Below, piece by piece: positions 26,508-34,410 of a stretch of DNA of 49,697 bases. The notes under the pieces were generated by a model. It was not told the origin of the DNA. It did not search any database and was given only the letters and a program-made list of their open reading frames with translations. Origin of the DNA: CALJTV01 sp036821185 (lineage in GTDB: Bacteria > Chloroflexota > Dehalococcoidia > GIF9 > UBA5629). Position 1 is the stretch's first letter. Each line of letters opens with the position of its first letter. The position numbers and the translations under genes are program-made. The stretch is from assembly GCA_036821185.1 (NCBI GenBank), contig DAISKD010000007.1:1-49697 (forward strand), given 5' to 3'.

Positions 26508-27740
26508 TCAGTCTATGATCGCCGAATAGACCAGGGACTTGAGCTGGCCGCGGAAGTTGAAGGTGTTCGACGGCATCAGTTGGGTGAGGAAGATGACGAT
26601 GAGGTCTTCAGCGGGGTCGTTCCAGAATATGGTGCTGGCAGCCCCTCCCCAGTAGTATTCGCCGACTGAGCCTATCTGCTGCGTTTTTATCAGGTCGATC
26701 ACCACGGCAAAGCCCAGTCCAAAGCCGATGCCTTCGTTGGCCGTCTCGCTGAACAGGCTGATGCTGAGCTCGGTGAGGTCCTGGTTTCCCGGCAGGTGGT
26801 TCATGGTCATGAGTTTGATCGTCCTGGGGCTGAGAATGCGGACGCCATCGAGCTCTCCTCCGTTGAGGAGCATCTGGCAGAAGCGGCAGTAGTCGGCTGC
26901 GGTGGAGACAAGACCGCCACCGCCGGAGAAGAATGTGGGCGGCGTGAGGAACGGACTTTGGGTCGGGTCGTCGACCAGTTGTAGTTTTTTGCTTGAATCG
27001 CGGGTGTAGTTTGCCGCAAGGCGGTGCGCTTTTTCCGGAGGGACATAGAAGTCGGTATCTACCATGCCCAGCGGTTCGAAGATGTGGGTCTTGAGGTACT
27101 GGTCGAACCTCATGCCGGATATGACCTCTACCAGATAGCCGCAGACATCGGTCGATATCCCGTAGTTCCATCGGGTGCCGGGCGAGAACTCGAGGGGAAG
27201 ACTGGCCACCTTCTGTACCATCTCTTTTAGCGTGCCCTGACGCAGGTTGAATACTCCCAGCTTCTGGTAGGCTGCGGCGACCTTCGTGCCCGCCTGACCG
27301 GACATGCCCATGGACAGCCCCGAGGTGTGGGTGAGGAGGTCACGGATGGTCATATCCCGCTCGGGCGGTCTGGTGATGAAATCGGGGTACTCTCCCGACA
27401 CGTAGACCTGCAGGTCTTTCCATTCGGGGATGAATTTCTGGACCCTGTCCCCTAGCTGGAAGTGGCCCTGTTCGTAAAGCATCATCAGGGCAACCGAGGT
27501 TATGGGCTTGGTCATGGAGTAGATGCGGAAGATGGTGTCCTCGGTCATCGGTCTCTGGCGCTCGTTGTCCCTCATGCCCAGAGGCGATAGGTAAGCCACT
27601 TTGCCGCGGCGGGCAACGAGGGTGAGAGCACCGGCGATCTTTTTCGGCGCGATGTATCTGTCCTGCAAATGAGCGTCTATCCTTTTCAGACGCTCGCTGG
27701 AGAGACCAACCTGTTCCGGCTTGACGACTTTGATGGTCAT
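26508..27740 (-). CDS. Beta-lactamase-family serine hydrolase
   Basis: The 410-residue protein belongs to the class C beta-lactamase/esterase fold (PF00144). The S-x-x-K nucleophile motif is S-M-T-K in IYSMTKPITSVALMM. LLTHTSGL is present, and Y-G-I-S in RWNYGISTDVCGYL takes the Tyr position of the Y-x-N motif. A C-terminal WGGAAST replaces the KTG-like motif, as in esterases such as EstB. Esterase or peptidase activity is likelier than antibiotic resistance. I place the start at 27740 (MTIKVVKPEQVG) because a purine-rich agggggaa lies just upstream; 36 further upstream codons look like noncoding sequence. No signal peptide is seen. Confidence 0.88.
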   Translation of the reverse strand: MTIKVVKPEQVGLSSERLKRIDAHLQDRYIAPKKIAGALTLVARRGKVAYLSPLGMRDNERQRPMTEDTIFRIYSMTKPITSVALMMLYEQGHFQLGDRVQKFIPEWKDLQVYVSGEYPDFITRPPERDMTIRDLLTHTSGLSMGMSGQAGTKVAAAYQKLGVFNLRQGTLKEMVQKVASLPLEFSPGTRWNYGISTDVCGYLVEVISGMRFDQYLKTHIFEPLGMVDTDFYVPPEKAHRLAANYTRDSSKKLQLVDDPTQSPFLTPPTFFSGGGGLVSTAADYCRFCQMLLNGGELDGVRILSPRTIKLMTMNHLPGNQDLTELSISLFSETANEGIGFGLGFAVVIDLIKTQQIGSVGEYYWGGAASTIFWNDPAEDLIVIFLTQLMPSNTFNFRGQLKSLVYSAIID

Positions 27741-27852
27741 GTTTCCCCCTTTTGTTTTTAATACCGGGACCGGCGTAACACCCCTGTTATTGGCGGCAAT
27801 TATAAGCGAGGGGCTGATAAATGTCCACCTTACTATGAGTAAGCACATGCGA

Positions 27853-27881
27853 TTGACAAATTGTTAACCCCATGCTAGCAT
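27853..27881 (+). promoter_or_regulatory. Promoter of the degV-plsY genes
   Basis: A perfect TTGACA and TAGCAT are separated by 17 bases. The predicted start is near 27888, directly at an inverted repeat. Confidence 0.65.
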
Positions 27882-27888
27882 AGGTTGT

Positions 27889-27905
27889 ACCTCGATATAC
27901 GAGGT
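27889..27905. promoter_or_regulatory. Inverted repeat at the degV transcription start
   Basis: ACCTCG-atata-CGAGGT is a perfect 6-bp inverted repeat placed just after the -10 element. This is a classic position for a repressor operator. The binding protein is unknown. Confidence 0.5.
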
Positions 27906-27919
27906 ATGGGGTGGACGGC

Positions 27920-28780
27920 ATGGGTAAGATTGTGATTGTGGTCGACAGCATCGCCTGTGTGCCGAAGGAGGAGATGGAGCGGCACGGGATGAAGATGGTG
28001 CCGGTGAACATCTTCTTCAACGGTAAGGTGTACCGTGACCAGATAGACCTCACCCCGGAGCAGGCATATGCGCTCCTGGAGAAGGCGCCCGATTTCTGGA
28101 AAAGTTCCGCAGCCTCGCCCGAGGAGTACCTGAAGGTGTTTCAGGAGGTGAGCAAGTATGCTGATGGTGTACTGGTGGTCACCCTGTCTTCCAAGCTGAG
28201 CATGTTCTATAGCAGCGCACTGCTGGCGAAAGACATTATGGCTGAAAAGATGCCGGGACTGAAGATTGAGGTGGTGGACAGCAGGTCGGCGGCTGCCGCC
28301 GAGGGGCTTATCGCCCTGGCAGCTGCTAGAGCTGCAGAAGAGGGGAAAAGCCTGAATGAGGTAGTGGAGGTGGCGGAAAGGGTGAAGCAGAAGGTGAGGT
28401 TCATCGGTCTGCTGGAGACCATCCGCTATGTCTATCGCACCGGCAGGGTACCGAAAGTGGCCTCAGAGCTGGGGTCGGTGCTATCGGTGAAGCCGCTGCT
28501 GGTGAGTTCTAACGGGGGGATCCATTTCGGCGGAATGGTGCGCAGCCGACAGAGCGGGATCGAGCGGATTTTGCGGATGATGAAGGACAGCTTGCAGGGC
28601 GCCAGGGCGGTGCATTGCGCGGTGATGCATGCTGCCTGTCATGAGGAGGCGGAGAGGCTTAAGGAGAGGATCGGCAGAGAGTTCAACTGCGTGGAGCTGT
28701 TTGTCACCGATTTTAGCCCGGTGATGGGCTACGCCACCGGGAAGGGGACGCTGGCGGTGGCATTCTATGGAGAGGACTGA
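27920..28780 (+). CDS. DegV-family fatty-acid-binding protein (FakB-like)
   Basis: DegV/FakB proteins bind a fatty acid and present it to the kinase FakA, which makes acyl-phosphate. The 286-residue sequence starts with the family motif KIVIVVDSIACVP and has the SSAASPEEYLKVF segment, VTLSSKLS (usual lipid-contact region) and VVDSRSAAAAEG. The ATG at 27920 is preferred to an in-frame GTG nine bases earlier because the family begins at this point and ggggtgg precedes it. Two PlsY-family genes follow, five bases and about 690 bases downstream, which supports a role in acyl transfer to phospholipid. No fakA gene is in the window. Confidence 0.88.
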   Translation: MGKIVIVVDSIACVPKEEMERHGMKMVPVNIFFNGKVYRDQIDLTPEQAYALLEKAPDFWKSSAASPEEYLKVFQEVSKYADGVLVVTLSSKLSMFYSSALLAKDIMAEKMPGLKIEVVDSRSAAAAEGLIALAAARAAEEGKSLNEVVEVAERVKQKVRFIGLLETIRYVYRTGRVPKVASELGSVLSVKPLLVSSNGGIHFGGMVRSRQSGIERILRMMKDSLQGARAVHCAVMHAACHEEAERLKERIGREFNCVELFVTDFSPVMGYATGKGTLAVAFYGED

Positions 28781-28785
28781 AGTCC

Positions 28786-29391
28786 TTGGCTGATATCTGG
28801 GTGATATTTCTGGGCTATCTGCTGGGGTCTATACCTTCGGCACGGATGGTGGCTAAGATGGTGGGTGGCATTGACCTGTGCCAGGAGGGTGACGGGCGGA
28901 TAAGCGCTGCCGCCGTTTACCGTCGGCTGGGACCGCTCCCGTTTCTGGCGGTGGTGGCGATGGACGTGGGTAAGGGCGCACTGGCGGTGAGCAGCGCCCG
29001 ACTGGTGAGCGATTCTACGATGGTAAGGCTGGTCACCGGCGCGGTGGCGGTGGTGGGGCATAGCTGGTCGCCATTTTTGAGGTTCCGCGGCGGGCTGGGT
29101 GCCACCGTGATCTTTGGCGTGCTCGCCGGGCTGATGATCAAGGAGTTTCTCATCGCTGGCGCCTTCGCGCTGGTGCCGTTTCTGGTGACCAGGAAGTCGG
29201 GCTTGAGCACGGCGATAGTGATCGTGGCATTGCCCGCGGTGCTGCTCGTTGAGAGGCAGCCGTGGTACCTGGTGGTGTATCCGCTGGGGCTGATTTCGTT
29301 TATGCTGCTGAAGAAGCTGCAATTGAGGTGGACCGCGGCGCATCGGGAGGTGGACAAAGACGTGGGCGAAATAAGGGAAGTGCTGCCCTGA
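28786..29391 (+). CDS. PlsY-like membrane protein with degenerate active-site motifs
   Basis: This 201-residue polytopic protein aligns with PlsY, the acyl-phosphate:glycerol-3-phosphate acyltransferase: YLLGSIPSARMVAK at the N-terminus, DVGKGALA (motif 2) and VVGHSWSPF (start of motif 3). Motif 1, normally G-S-G-N-x-G-x-x-N-x-x-R, reads GDGRISAAAVYRR, and the FKGGK of motif 3 reads FRGGL. Key Asn, Lys and Arg positions are therefore lost while the fold is kept. It may be a non-catalytic or altered-substrate paralogue. It starts with TTG five bases after degV, with its ribosome site in the end of degV. Confidence 0.75.
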   Translation: MADIWVIFLGYLLGSIPSARMVAKMVGGIDLCQEGDGRISAAAVYRRLGPLPFLAVVAMDVGKGALAVSSARLVSDSTMVRLVTGAVAVVGHSWSPFLRFRGGLGATVIFGVLAGLMIKEFLIAGAFALVPFLVTRKSGLSTAIVIVALPAVLLVERQPWYLVVYPLGLISFMLLKKLQLRWTAAHREVDKDVGEIREVLP

Positions 29392-29408
29392 CCACGATGG
29401 CAGAGTTA

Positions 29409-29437
29409 TTGACATGGCAGGAGCCATGGACTATTCT
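29409..29437 (+). promoter_or_regulatory. Internal promoter before the second PlsY gene
   Basis: A perfect TTGACA and TATTCT are separated by 17 bases. The spacer itself holds a TGGC-agga-GCCA inverted repeat. Transcription would start near 29444, 24 bases before the TTG start. Confidence 0.55.
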
Positions 29438-29467
29438 AAACAGCGGACGGTAGCAAGGTAGGACAAG

Positions 29468-30094
29468 TTGGTAATCGGATACTTTGCATTGCTGGCGGTG
29501 GCGGCCTTTCTGCTCGGTGCCTGTCCTTTCTCCCTATGGATCGGTAGATGGCTTCTGGAGAGGGATATCAGGGGCTATGGCGATGGCAATCCCGGGGCGT
29601 ACAATGTGTTCCGGGCCGGGGGGCGGAAGTCGGGCGTACTTGCCCTGGTGGCTGATATCGGCAAAGGGGTGCCGTTTGTTTATCTCGCCTGCTATGTGCT
29701 CCTGCTGCCGATGGTGCTGGTGATGGGGGTGGGGCTGGCGGCGATACTGGGACATGCTTATTCCCCGTTTCTCGGTTTCAAGGGCGGCAAGGCGCTGGCG
29801 GTGACCGGCGGGGTGTTGCTCACCTTACCGCAGCATGAGATGGTGCTCTCGGTAATCGTCTTCTTGCTGCTGGCTTTTCTGTTTGTCCAGGGGGATGCCT
29901 GGCGGGTGATGTTCGGGCTGAGCGCCTCGCTGATCTATCTGGTGGTGAGCAAGGGGATGGCGCTGGAGCCGCTGTTCATGCTCTGCGTGCTGGTGATAAT
30001 AGCGATAAAGCATCTTAAGGAGCTGCGCACCACCACGCCGGCATTCGGTGGTGTGGTGGGGAATTTATGGCGCACCCGGAAGGCAGGAGTGTAA
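29468..30094 (+). CDS. plsY: Acyl-phosphate:glycerol-3-phosphate acyltransferase PlsY
   Basis: PlsY makes lysophosphatidic acid from acyl-phosphate, the first committed step of bacterial phospholipid synthesis. This 208-residue copy has complete motifs: GDGNPGAYNVFR (motif 1), DIGKG (motif 2) and GHAYSPFLGFKGGKALA (motif 3), in five or six hydrophobic segments. Unlike the upstream paralogue it appears catalytically competent. The start is TTG with aaggtagga upstream. It is followed after four bases by a glycosyltransferase, so the two are probably co-transcribed. Confidence 0.9.
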   Translation: MVIGYFALLAVAAFLLGACPFSLWIGRWLLERDIRGYGDGNPGAYNVFRAGGRKSGVLALVADIGKGVPFVYLACYVLLLPMVLVMGVGLAAILGHAYSPFLGFKGGKALAVTGGVLLTLPQHEMVLSVIVFLLLAFLFVQGDAWRVMFGLSASLIYLVVSKGMALEPLFMLCVLVIIAIKHLKELRTTTPAFGGVVGNLWRTRKAGV

Positions 30095-30098
30095 GGAG

Positions 30099-31253
30099 AT
30101 GGACACGCTGTACCAACTGGTGGTAGCTGTCTTTTTGTTCATCTTTTTCGGCAATTTGATGTTGAATTTGCGGATGTTGCGGCGTCCGCGGGAGGATGCC
30201 CCGCTCCCCGAACCGACGCCGTTGGTCTCGATACTCATCCCGGCGAGGAATGAGGAGGTGAATATAGGTAACTGTCTGGAGTCGCTGCTGGCACAGGACT
30301 ATCCCAATTTTGAGATCATTGTGCTGGACGATAATTCGGTGGACAGGACGGCGGAGATAGTGCGGGAGGTGACGGCAAGGGACGAGCGGGTGCGGTTGAT
30401 AAGGGGCAAGCCGCTCCCCGAGGGCTGGGCGGGAAAACCGTTCGCCTGCTACCAGCTAGCCCAGGAGGCGCGTGGCGACTGGTACCTGTTTGTGGATGCC
30501 GATACGGTGCACCAGCCGAATATGCTGCGCTCGGTGATGGCTGAGGCGCTGGAGACGGGACCGTGGCTGCTGTCAGGGTTCCCCAGGCAGCTGGCCTGCT
30601 CGGTACCGGAGAAGGTGGCGATGCCGCTGATGTACTTCATCATCATGAGCTGGCTGCCGTTATGGTGGTCGCAGCGCTCCGAGGAGCCTAAGCCGTCGCT
30701 GGCGATCGGACAGTTCCTGCTTTTCCCCAGGGAGGCTTACTGGAAGATAGGCGGACATGAGGCGGTGAAGTCGAGGATCCTGGAGGATGTGTGGCTGGGG
30801 ATGGAGGTGGTGAGGTATGGCGGGCGGCATGAGGTGGTGGACCTGTCCTCGCTGGTCTCCTGCCGGATGTACCGCGATGTGGGCGGCATCTGGGAGGGGT
30901 TTGTGAAGTGGATATATTCGGTGGCGGGGCTTTCCCGGCTGGCGCTGGTGGGGCTGCTGATAGCGGGCATAGTGTTCTGCCTGGCGCCGTTCTACTGGCT
31001 GTGGAACGCCTATTTCGGCGAAACGGCGCCCGCTAACTGGCGCTATATAGTGATAGCGCAGGTGGTGCTGATATTCCTCATCCGCTGGATGGTGGACAAG
31101 CGGTTCAAGCAACCGCTTTTGTCCACATTGCTGCACCCGGTGGCGTTTTCTTTTCTGGTGGGGGCAGGGTTCTATGGTGGCTGGCGGGAGGTGGTGAATC
31201 GAGGGGTGCGCTGGAAGAACCGGCTTTACAGCGGGAGCTCGGGCGTTAAGTAG
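30099..31253 (+). CDS. Membrane-bound family 2 glycosyltransferase
   Basis: This 384-residue GT2 enzyme has an N-terminal membrane helix (about 3-22), the GT-A opening VSILIPARNEEVNI, LDDNSVDRT, and the D-x-D metal site in FVDADTVH. An acceptor-site E-D segment is in SRILEDVWLG, and three C-terminal hydrophobic segments follow. The arrangement resembles polyprenyl/carotenoid-type (CrtQ-like) or HpnB-like glycosyltransferases that modify lipids. The start at 30099 is chosen because aggag lies nine bases upstream; an earlier in-frame GTG would overlap plsY. A lipid acceptor is inferred from the plsY neighbourhood. Confidence 0.82.
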   Translation: MDTLYQLVVAVFLFIFFGNLMLNLRMLRRPREDAPLPEPTPLVSILIPARNEEVNIGNCLESLLAQDYPNFEIIVLDDNSVDRTAEIVREVTARDERVRLIRGKPLPEGWAGKPFACYQLAQEARGDWYLFVDADTVHQPNMLRSVMAEALETGPWLLSGFPRQLACSVPEKVAMPLMYFIIMSWLPLWWSQRSEEPKPSLAIGQFLLFPREAYWKIGGHEAVKSRILEDVWLGMEVVRYGGRHEVVDLSSLVSCRMYRDVGGIWEGFVKWIYSVAGLSRLALVGLLIAGIVFCLAPFYWLWNAYFGETAPANWRYIVIAQVVLIFLIRWMVDKRFKQPLLSTLLHPVAFSFLVGAGFYGGWREVVNRGVRWKNRLYSGSSGVK

Positions 31254-31860
31254 CGCCCTCGATGAGCTCCTGCCACAGCGCGGTCACCCTGGCTTCAAGT
31301 TCCTCAAGCGGGCAATCGGTGTTGATGACCACATCGGCGTGCTTCGCCTTTTCCTCTGAGGGCATCTGCTGGCTTAGACGGGCGAGTATCTGTTCCTCAT
31401 AGAGTCCACGGGCTTTCTTCAGCCGCTGGACTATGGTCTCCTCCGGCGACACGGTGACCCAGACTTTGTCCACAAGGGGGGTCCAGCCGGCTTCGATGAG
31501 CAGGGCAGCCTCGAGGACGACGGCTTTGACGCCCTGCTGGCGGTAACCGGCGATCTTCTGTTCCGCCACGCGGTACATCCTGGGGTGCATTATGCGGTTG
31601 AGCGTGGCGAGCTTTTCTGGGCTGGAGAAGACGAGCTGTGCCAGCTTGTGGCGGTCTATCTCACCTTCCTTTGTGAGGAAGGATGTCCCCAGGGCGGAGA
31701 TGATGTCGCGGTATGTCTCGGTGCCGGGCTTGAGGAACTCATGTCCTAGCTCGTCGGCGTTGATGACGGCGGCGCCGAGGCGGGCGAGCATCTGCGACAC
31801 CGTGGTCTTGCCGGTGCCGAAGTTTCCGGTGAGTCCGATGACCACTGTCTTCGGGGGCAT
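31246..31860 (-). CDS. coaE: Dephospho-CoA kinase
   Basis: CoaE phosphorylates the ribose 3'-hydroxyl of dephospho-CoA, the last step of CoA synthesis. The 204-residue sequence has the P-loop GNFGTGKTT (about 12-20), ADELGHEFL for the nucleotide/CoA site, EAALLIEAG and the lid region RLKKARG. The gaggt ribosome site lies at the end of the acyl-CoA dehydrogenase gene 12 bases upstream, so the two are likely an operon. Its 3' end overlaps the convergent glycosyltransferase by eight bases. Confidence 0.94.
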   Translation of the reverse strand: MPPKTVVIGLTGNFGTGKTTVSQMLARLGAAVINADELGHEFLKPGTETYRDIISALGTSFLTKEGEIDRHKLAQLVFSSPEKLATLNRIMHPRMYRVAEQKIAGYRQQGVKAVVLEAALLIEAGWTPLVDKVWVTVSPEETIVQRLKKARGLYEEQILARLSQQMPSEEKAKHADVVINTDCPLEELEARVTALWQELIEGAT

Positions 31861-31872
31861 ATAACCCAGACC

Positions 31873-33036
31873 TCAGACGAAGGCGGAGATGCCGAGCATC
31901 TCTCTGCCGATGATGAGTTTTTGTATCTGGCTGGTGCCGTCGGGGAAGGTGAGGGTGCGGGCATCGCGGAAGTAGCGTTCTACGGAATGCTCCTCGGAGA
32001 TGCCATAGGCGCCGTGCACCTGAATTGCCTGTGAGGTGACCTGCACCGCCATCTCGGTGCTGAAAGCCTTAGCCATGGAGGTCTCTTTGAACGGCACCTC
32101 GCCCTTGCCGATGAGGTACATGGCGCGGTAGCAGAGGAAGCGGGCGGCATCGGTCATGATCGCCATATCGGCGATCATCTGCTGGACGAGCTGGAAGCTG
32201 GCGATGGGTCTGCCGAACTGTTTGCGCTCGCGGGCGTATTTGACGGCGGCATCGAGGGCTGCCTGGGCGACGCCGACGGCGCCGATGCCCACAGCCACCC
32301 TGAGCTTTGCCAGCTCCACCAGTGCCACGGCATAGCCGTTGCTTTCCTTTCCGATGAGGTGGGAGCGGGGGACAGGACAGTCCTGGAAGTTGAGCTCAGA
32401 GGTGGGGCAGGAGCGGCAGCCGAGTTTGGGCAGCTCCCTGGCGGTGAACGGTGAGCTGGCTTTGTCCACCAGGAGGCAGACGATCCCCCTCATGCCCAGG
32501 CTGCGGTCGGTGGTGGCGAAGACCACAGCCAGATCGGCGATGCCACCGTTGGTTATCCAGGTCTTGGTGCCGTTGAGAAGATAGTGGTCACCTTGGGGCG
32601 TGGCGGTGGTGGCGATATCTCGGGCGCCGGAGCCGACGTCGGGCTCGGTAAGACAGAAGCAGGTTATTTTTTCCAGGGAGAGTATCTGCGGTATGTACTT
32701 CTTTTGCTCTTCGGTGCCGTGCTGGACAAGTATGGGGAGCACAGATCCGTCCTGAATCATGGCGACCATCGCCAGGCTGAGGTAGGCACGGGCGAGCTCC
32801 TCGCCGAGTACGGCATAGGAGACGAGGTCGAGGTTGTGTCCACCATATTGTGGGGGTAGGGTGGCGCCGATGTAGCCCAGGGGCAATAACTTGCGCAGCA
32901 GGTCTACGGCGACATTGCGGGGGAGGGGGTGATATTTGCGGTCATACTCATCGGCGATGGGGACTATCTCTTTTTCCATGAACTCACGGGCGTTTTTCTG
33001 TAGGAGTTTTTGCTCCTCGGTGAGTTCCAGTATCAT
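31873..33036 (-). CDS. Acyl-CoA dehydrogenase
   Basis: This 387-residue FAD-dependent enzyme introduces a trans-2 double bond in acyl-CoA. Family features are the N-terminus LTEEQKLLQKNAREF, the FAD-binding CFCLTEPDVGSGARDI, the TKTWITNGG stretch, and HGAYGISEEHSVERYFRDA near residues 350-370, which includes the expected catalytic Glu. It ends in GTSQIQKLIIGREML, the usual C-terminus. Substrate chain length cannot be assigned. No electron-transfer flavoprotein gene is nearby. Confidence 0.93.
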   Translation of the reverse strand: MILELTEEQKLLQKNAREFMEKEIVPIADEYDRKYHPLPRNVAVDLLRKLLPLGYIGATLPPQYGGHNLDLVSYAVLGEELARAYLSLAMVAMIQDGSVLPILVQHGTEEQKKYIPQILSLEKITCFCLTEPDVGSGARDIATTATPQGDHYLLNGTKTWITNGGIADLAVVFATTDRSLGMRGIVCLLVDKASSPFTARELPKLGCRSCPTSELNFQDCPVPRSHLIGKESNGYAVALVELAKLRVAVGIGAVGVAQAALDAAVKYARERKQFGRPIASFQLVQQMIADMAIMTDAARFLCYRAMYLIGKGEVPFKETSMAKAFSTEMAVQVTSQAIQVHGAYGISEEHSVERYFRDARTLTFPDGTSQIQKLIIGREMLGISAFV

Positions 33037-33095
33037 GGTGACCCCCGATGTTTTGAGGCAATTGTATATGAAGAGGGAGGGGAATGTCTAGCTGT

Positions 33096-33250
33096 CACCC
33101 TCACCCTATCCCTCTCCCTCAAGGGAGAGGGGGTAGGCACCGAACCAAGGTGAGAAGCTGTTCCGATGGCTCTTCTCCTCAAGGGAGAGGGGATAGGCAC
33201 CGAACCAAGGTGAGAAGCTGTTCCGATGGCTCTTCTCCTCAAGGGAGAGG
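33096..33250. repeat. 60-bp tandem repeat joined by GGGAGAGG palindromes
   Basis: Lines 33121-33180 and 33181-33240 are identical except for two bases, and a third copy begins at 33241. Each unit runs from aagggagagg to ctcttctcctc. The array is preceded by CCCTCACCC...CTCTCCCTCAAGGGAGAGG. It fills most of the 300-base spacer between the acyl-CoA dehydrogenase and amrS. Confidence 0.9.
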
Positions 33251-33322
33251 ATAATGATGCCGATGGGGCGATGTGTTTTCTGCCCGCCCCTATTTTTGTG
33301 AGCGAGATATGCTATGAGAAAG

Positions 33323-33331
33323 TGCTATAAT
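33323..33331 (+). promoter_or_regulatory. Extended -10 promoter of the amr operon
   Basis: TGCTATAAT is a perfect TGnTATAAT. Transcription from about 33338 would start inside the longest possible amrS frame, which argues that translation begins at 33350. Confidence 0.55.
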
Positions 33332-33349
33332 TGTATAGGCGGTGCGGCG

Positions 33350-34390
33350 ATGGTAGAAGCCCGGCTCTATGAGAAGCTTCCCGGGAACAGAGTGCGCTGT
33401 AATACCTGTCAGTGGCGGTGTGTTCTGGGCGATGGTAAGTACGGTGTGTGCGGGGTGCGGCGTAACAGCGGCGGTGTGCTCGAGGTACTCAACTATAGTC
33501 TCGCCTCCTCAGTGGCGGTGGACCCGATTGAGAAGAAGCCCCTGTTCCATTTCTTCCCCGGTAGCTATGCGCTCTCGCTGGGCACCTGGGGGTGCAATTT
33601 CCACTGCAAGCACTGCCAGAACTGGCAGATATCCTGTGTGGAGGAACCGGCGGAGATGACGGGGGAGTCGAGGAAGATGACGCCGCAGGCAGCGGTGCAA
33701 CTGGCGAAGCAGCGCGACTGCACCAGTATCACCTGGACGTATAACGAGCCCACCATCTGGTTTGAGTATACCCTGGACTCGGCGAAGCTGGCTAAGGAGG
33801 AGGGGCTTTACACTGGCTACGTGACCAACGGTTATATCACCCCGGAGGCGCTGGACACCATCGGTCCCCACCTCGATGCCTGGCGGGTGGACGTTAAAGG
33901 CTTTTCAGACAGGCTCTACCGCGAACTGGCAAAGATAACGAGGTGGCGCAGCATACTGGAGATGGCGAAGCGGGCACAGGTGAAGTGGGGGATGCACGTG
34001 GAGGTGGTGACCAATATAATACCTACCATGAATGACGACGATGAGCAGCTCACCGCCATTGCCACCTGGATACGGGACGAGCTGGGGGAACTGACGCCGT
34101 GGCATGTGACCAGGTTCTATCCGCACTATCGGCTGGGGCACTTGCCGCCGACGCCTATAGCCACGCTGGAGAGGGCTTATGAGATCGGCAAAAAGGTGGG
34201 GCTGCGGTTTGTCTATCTGGGGAATGTACCCGGTCACAGCGCCGAGAATACGGTATGTTATTCCTGCGGCAGGGTGGCGGTGCAGAGGTTCGGCTATGGG
34301 GTCAACCCCACGGGTTTGAACGGGTCGAAATGCAAGTACTGTCGGGCCGAACTGAATATCAAAACCGAAGGCTGGAAACGACGCTACTAA
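33350..34390 (+). CDS. amrS: AmmeMemoRadiSam system radical SAM enzyme
   Basis: This 346-residue radical SAM protein has a pyruvate-formate-lyase-activase-like cluster motif C-x3-C-x2-C in GCNFHCKHCQNW. An N-terminal Cys motif (CNTCQWRC...YGVCGVR) and a C-terminal one (CYSCG...CKYC) may bind metal. TWTYNEPTIW is typical of AmrS. Its chemical reaction is unknown. I choose the start at 33350 over 33314 because family members begin just before Y-E-K-L and because a -10 element lies between the two. It is followed by amrB and amrA. Confidence 0.9.
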   Translation: MVEARLYEKLPGNRVRCNTCQWRCVLGDGKYGVCGVRRNSGGVLEVLNYSLASSVAVDPIEKKPLFHFFPGSYALSLGTWGCNFHCKHCQNWQISCVEEPAEMTGESRKMTPQAAVQLAKQRDCTSITWTYNEPTIWFEYTLDSAKLAKEEGLYTGYVTNGYITPEALDTIGPHLDAWRVDVKGFSDRLYRELAKITRWRSILEMAKRAQVKWGMHVEVVTNIIPTMNDDDEQLTAIATWIRDELGELTPWHVTRFYPHYRLGHLPPTPIATLERAYEIGKKVGLRFVYLGNVPGHSAENTVCYSCGRVAVQRFGYGVNPTGLNGSKCKYCRAELNIKTEGWKRRY

Positions 34391-34410
34391 TCAAGCAAGG
34401 GAGGGCAGAG

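Noticed and set aside
26508..27740. Calling the serine hydrolase an antibiotic-resistance beta-lactamase
   Set aside because: It lacks a signal peptide and a KTG motif; esterase-like members of the fold fit better.
33121..33250. Possible CRISPR array from regularly spaced repeats
   Set aside because: The whole 60-base unit repeats, including what would be the spacer, and there are only two full units with no cas genes.
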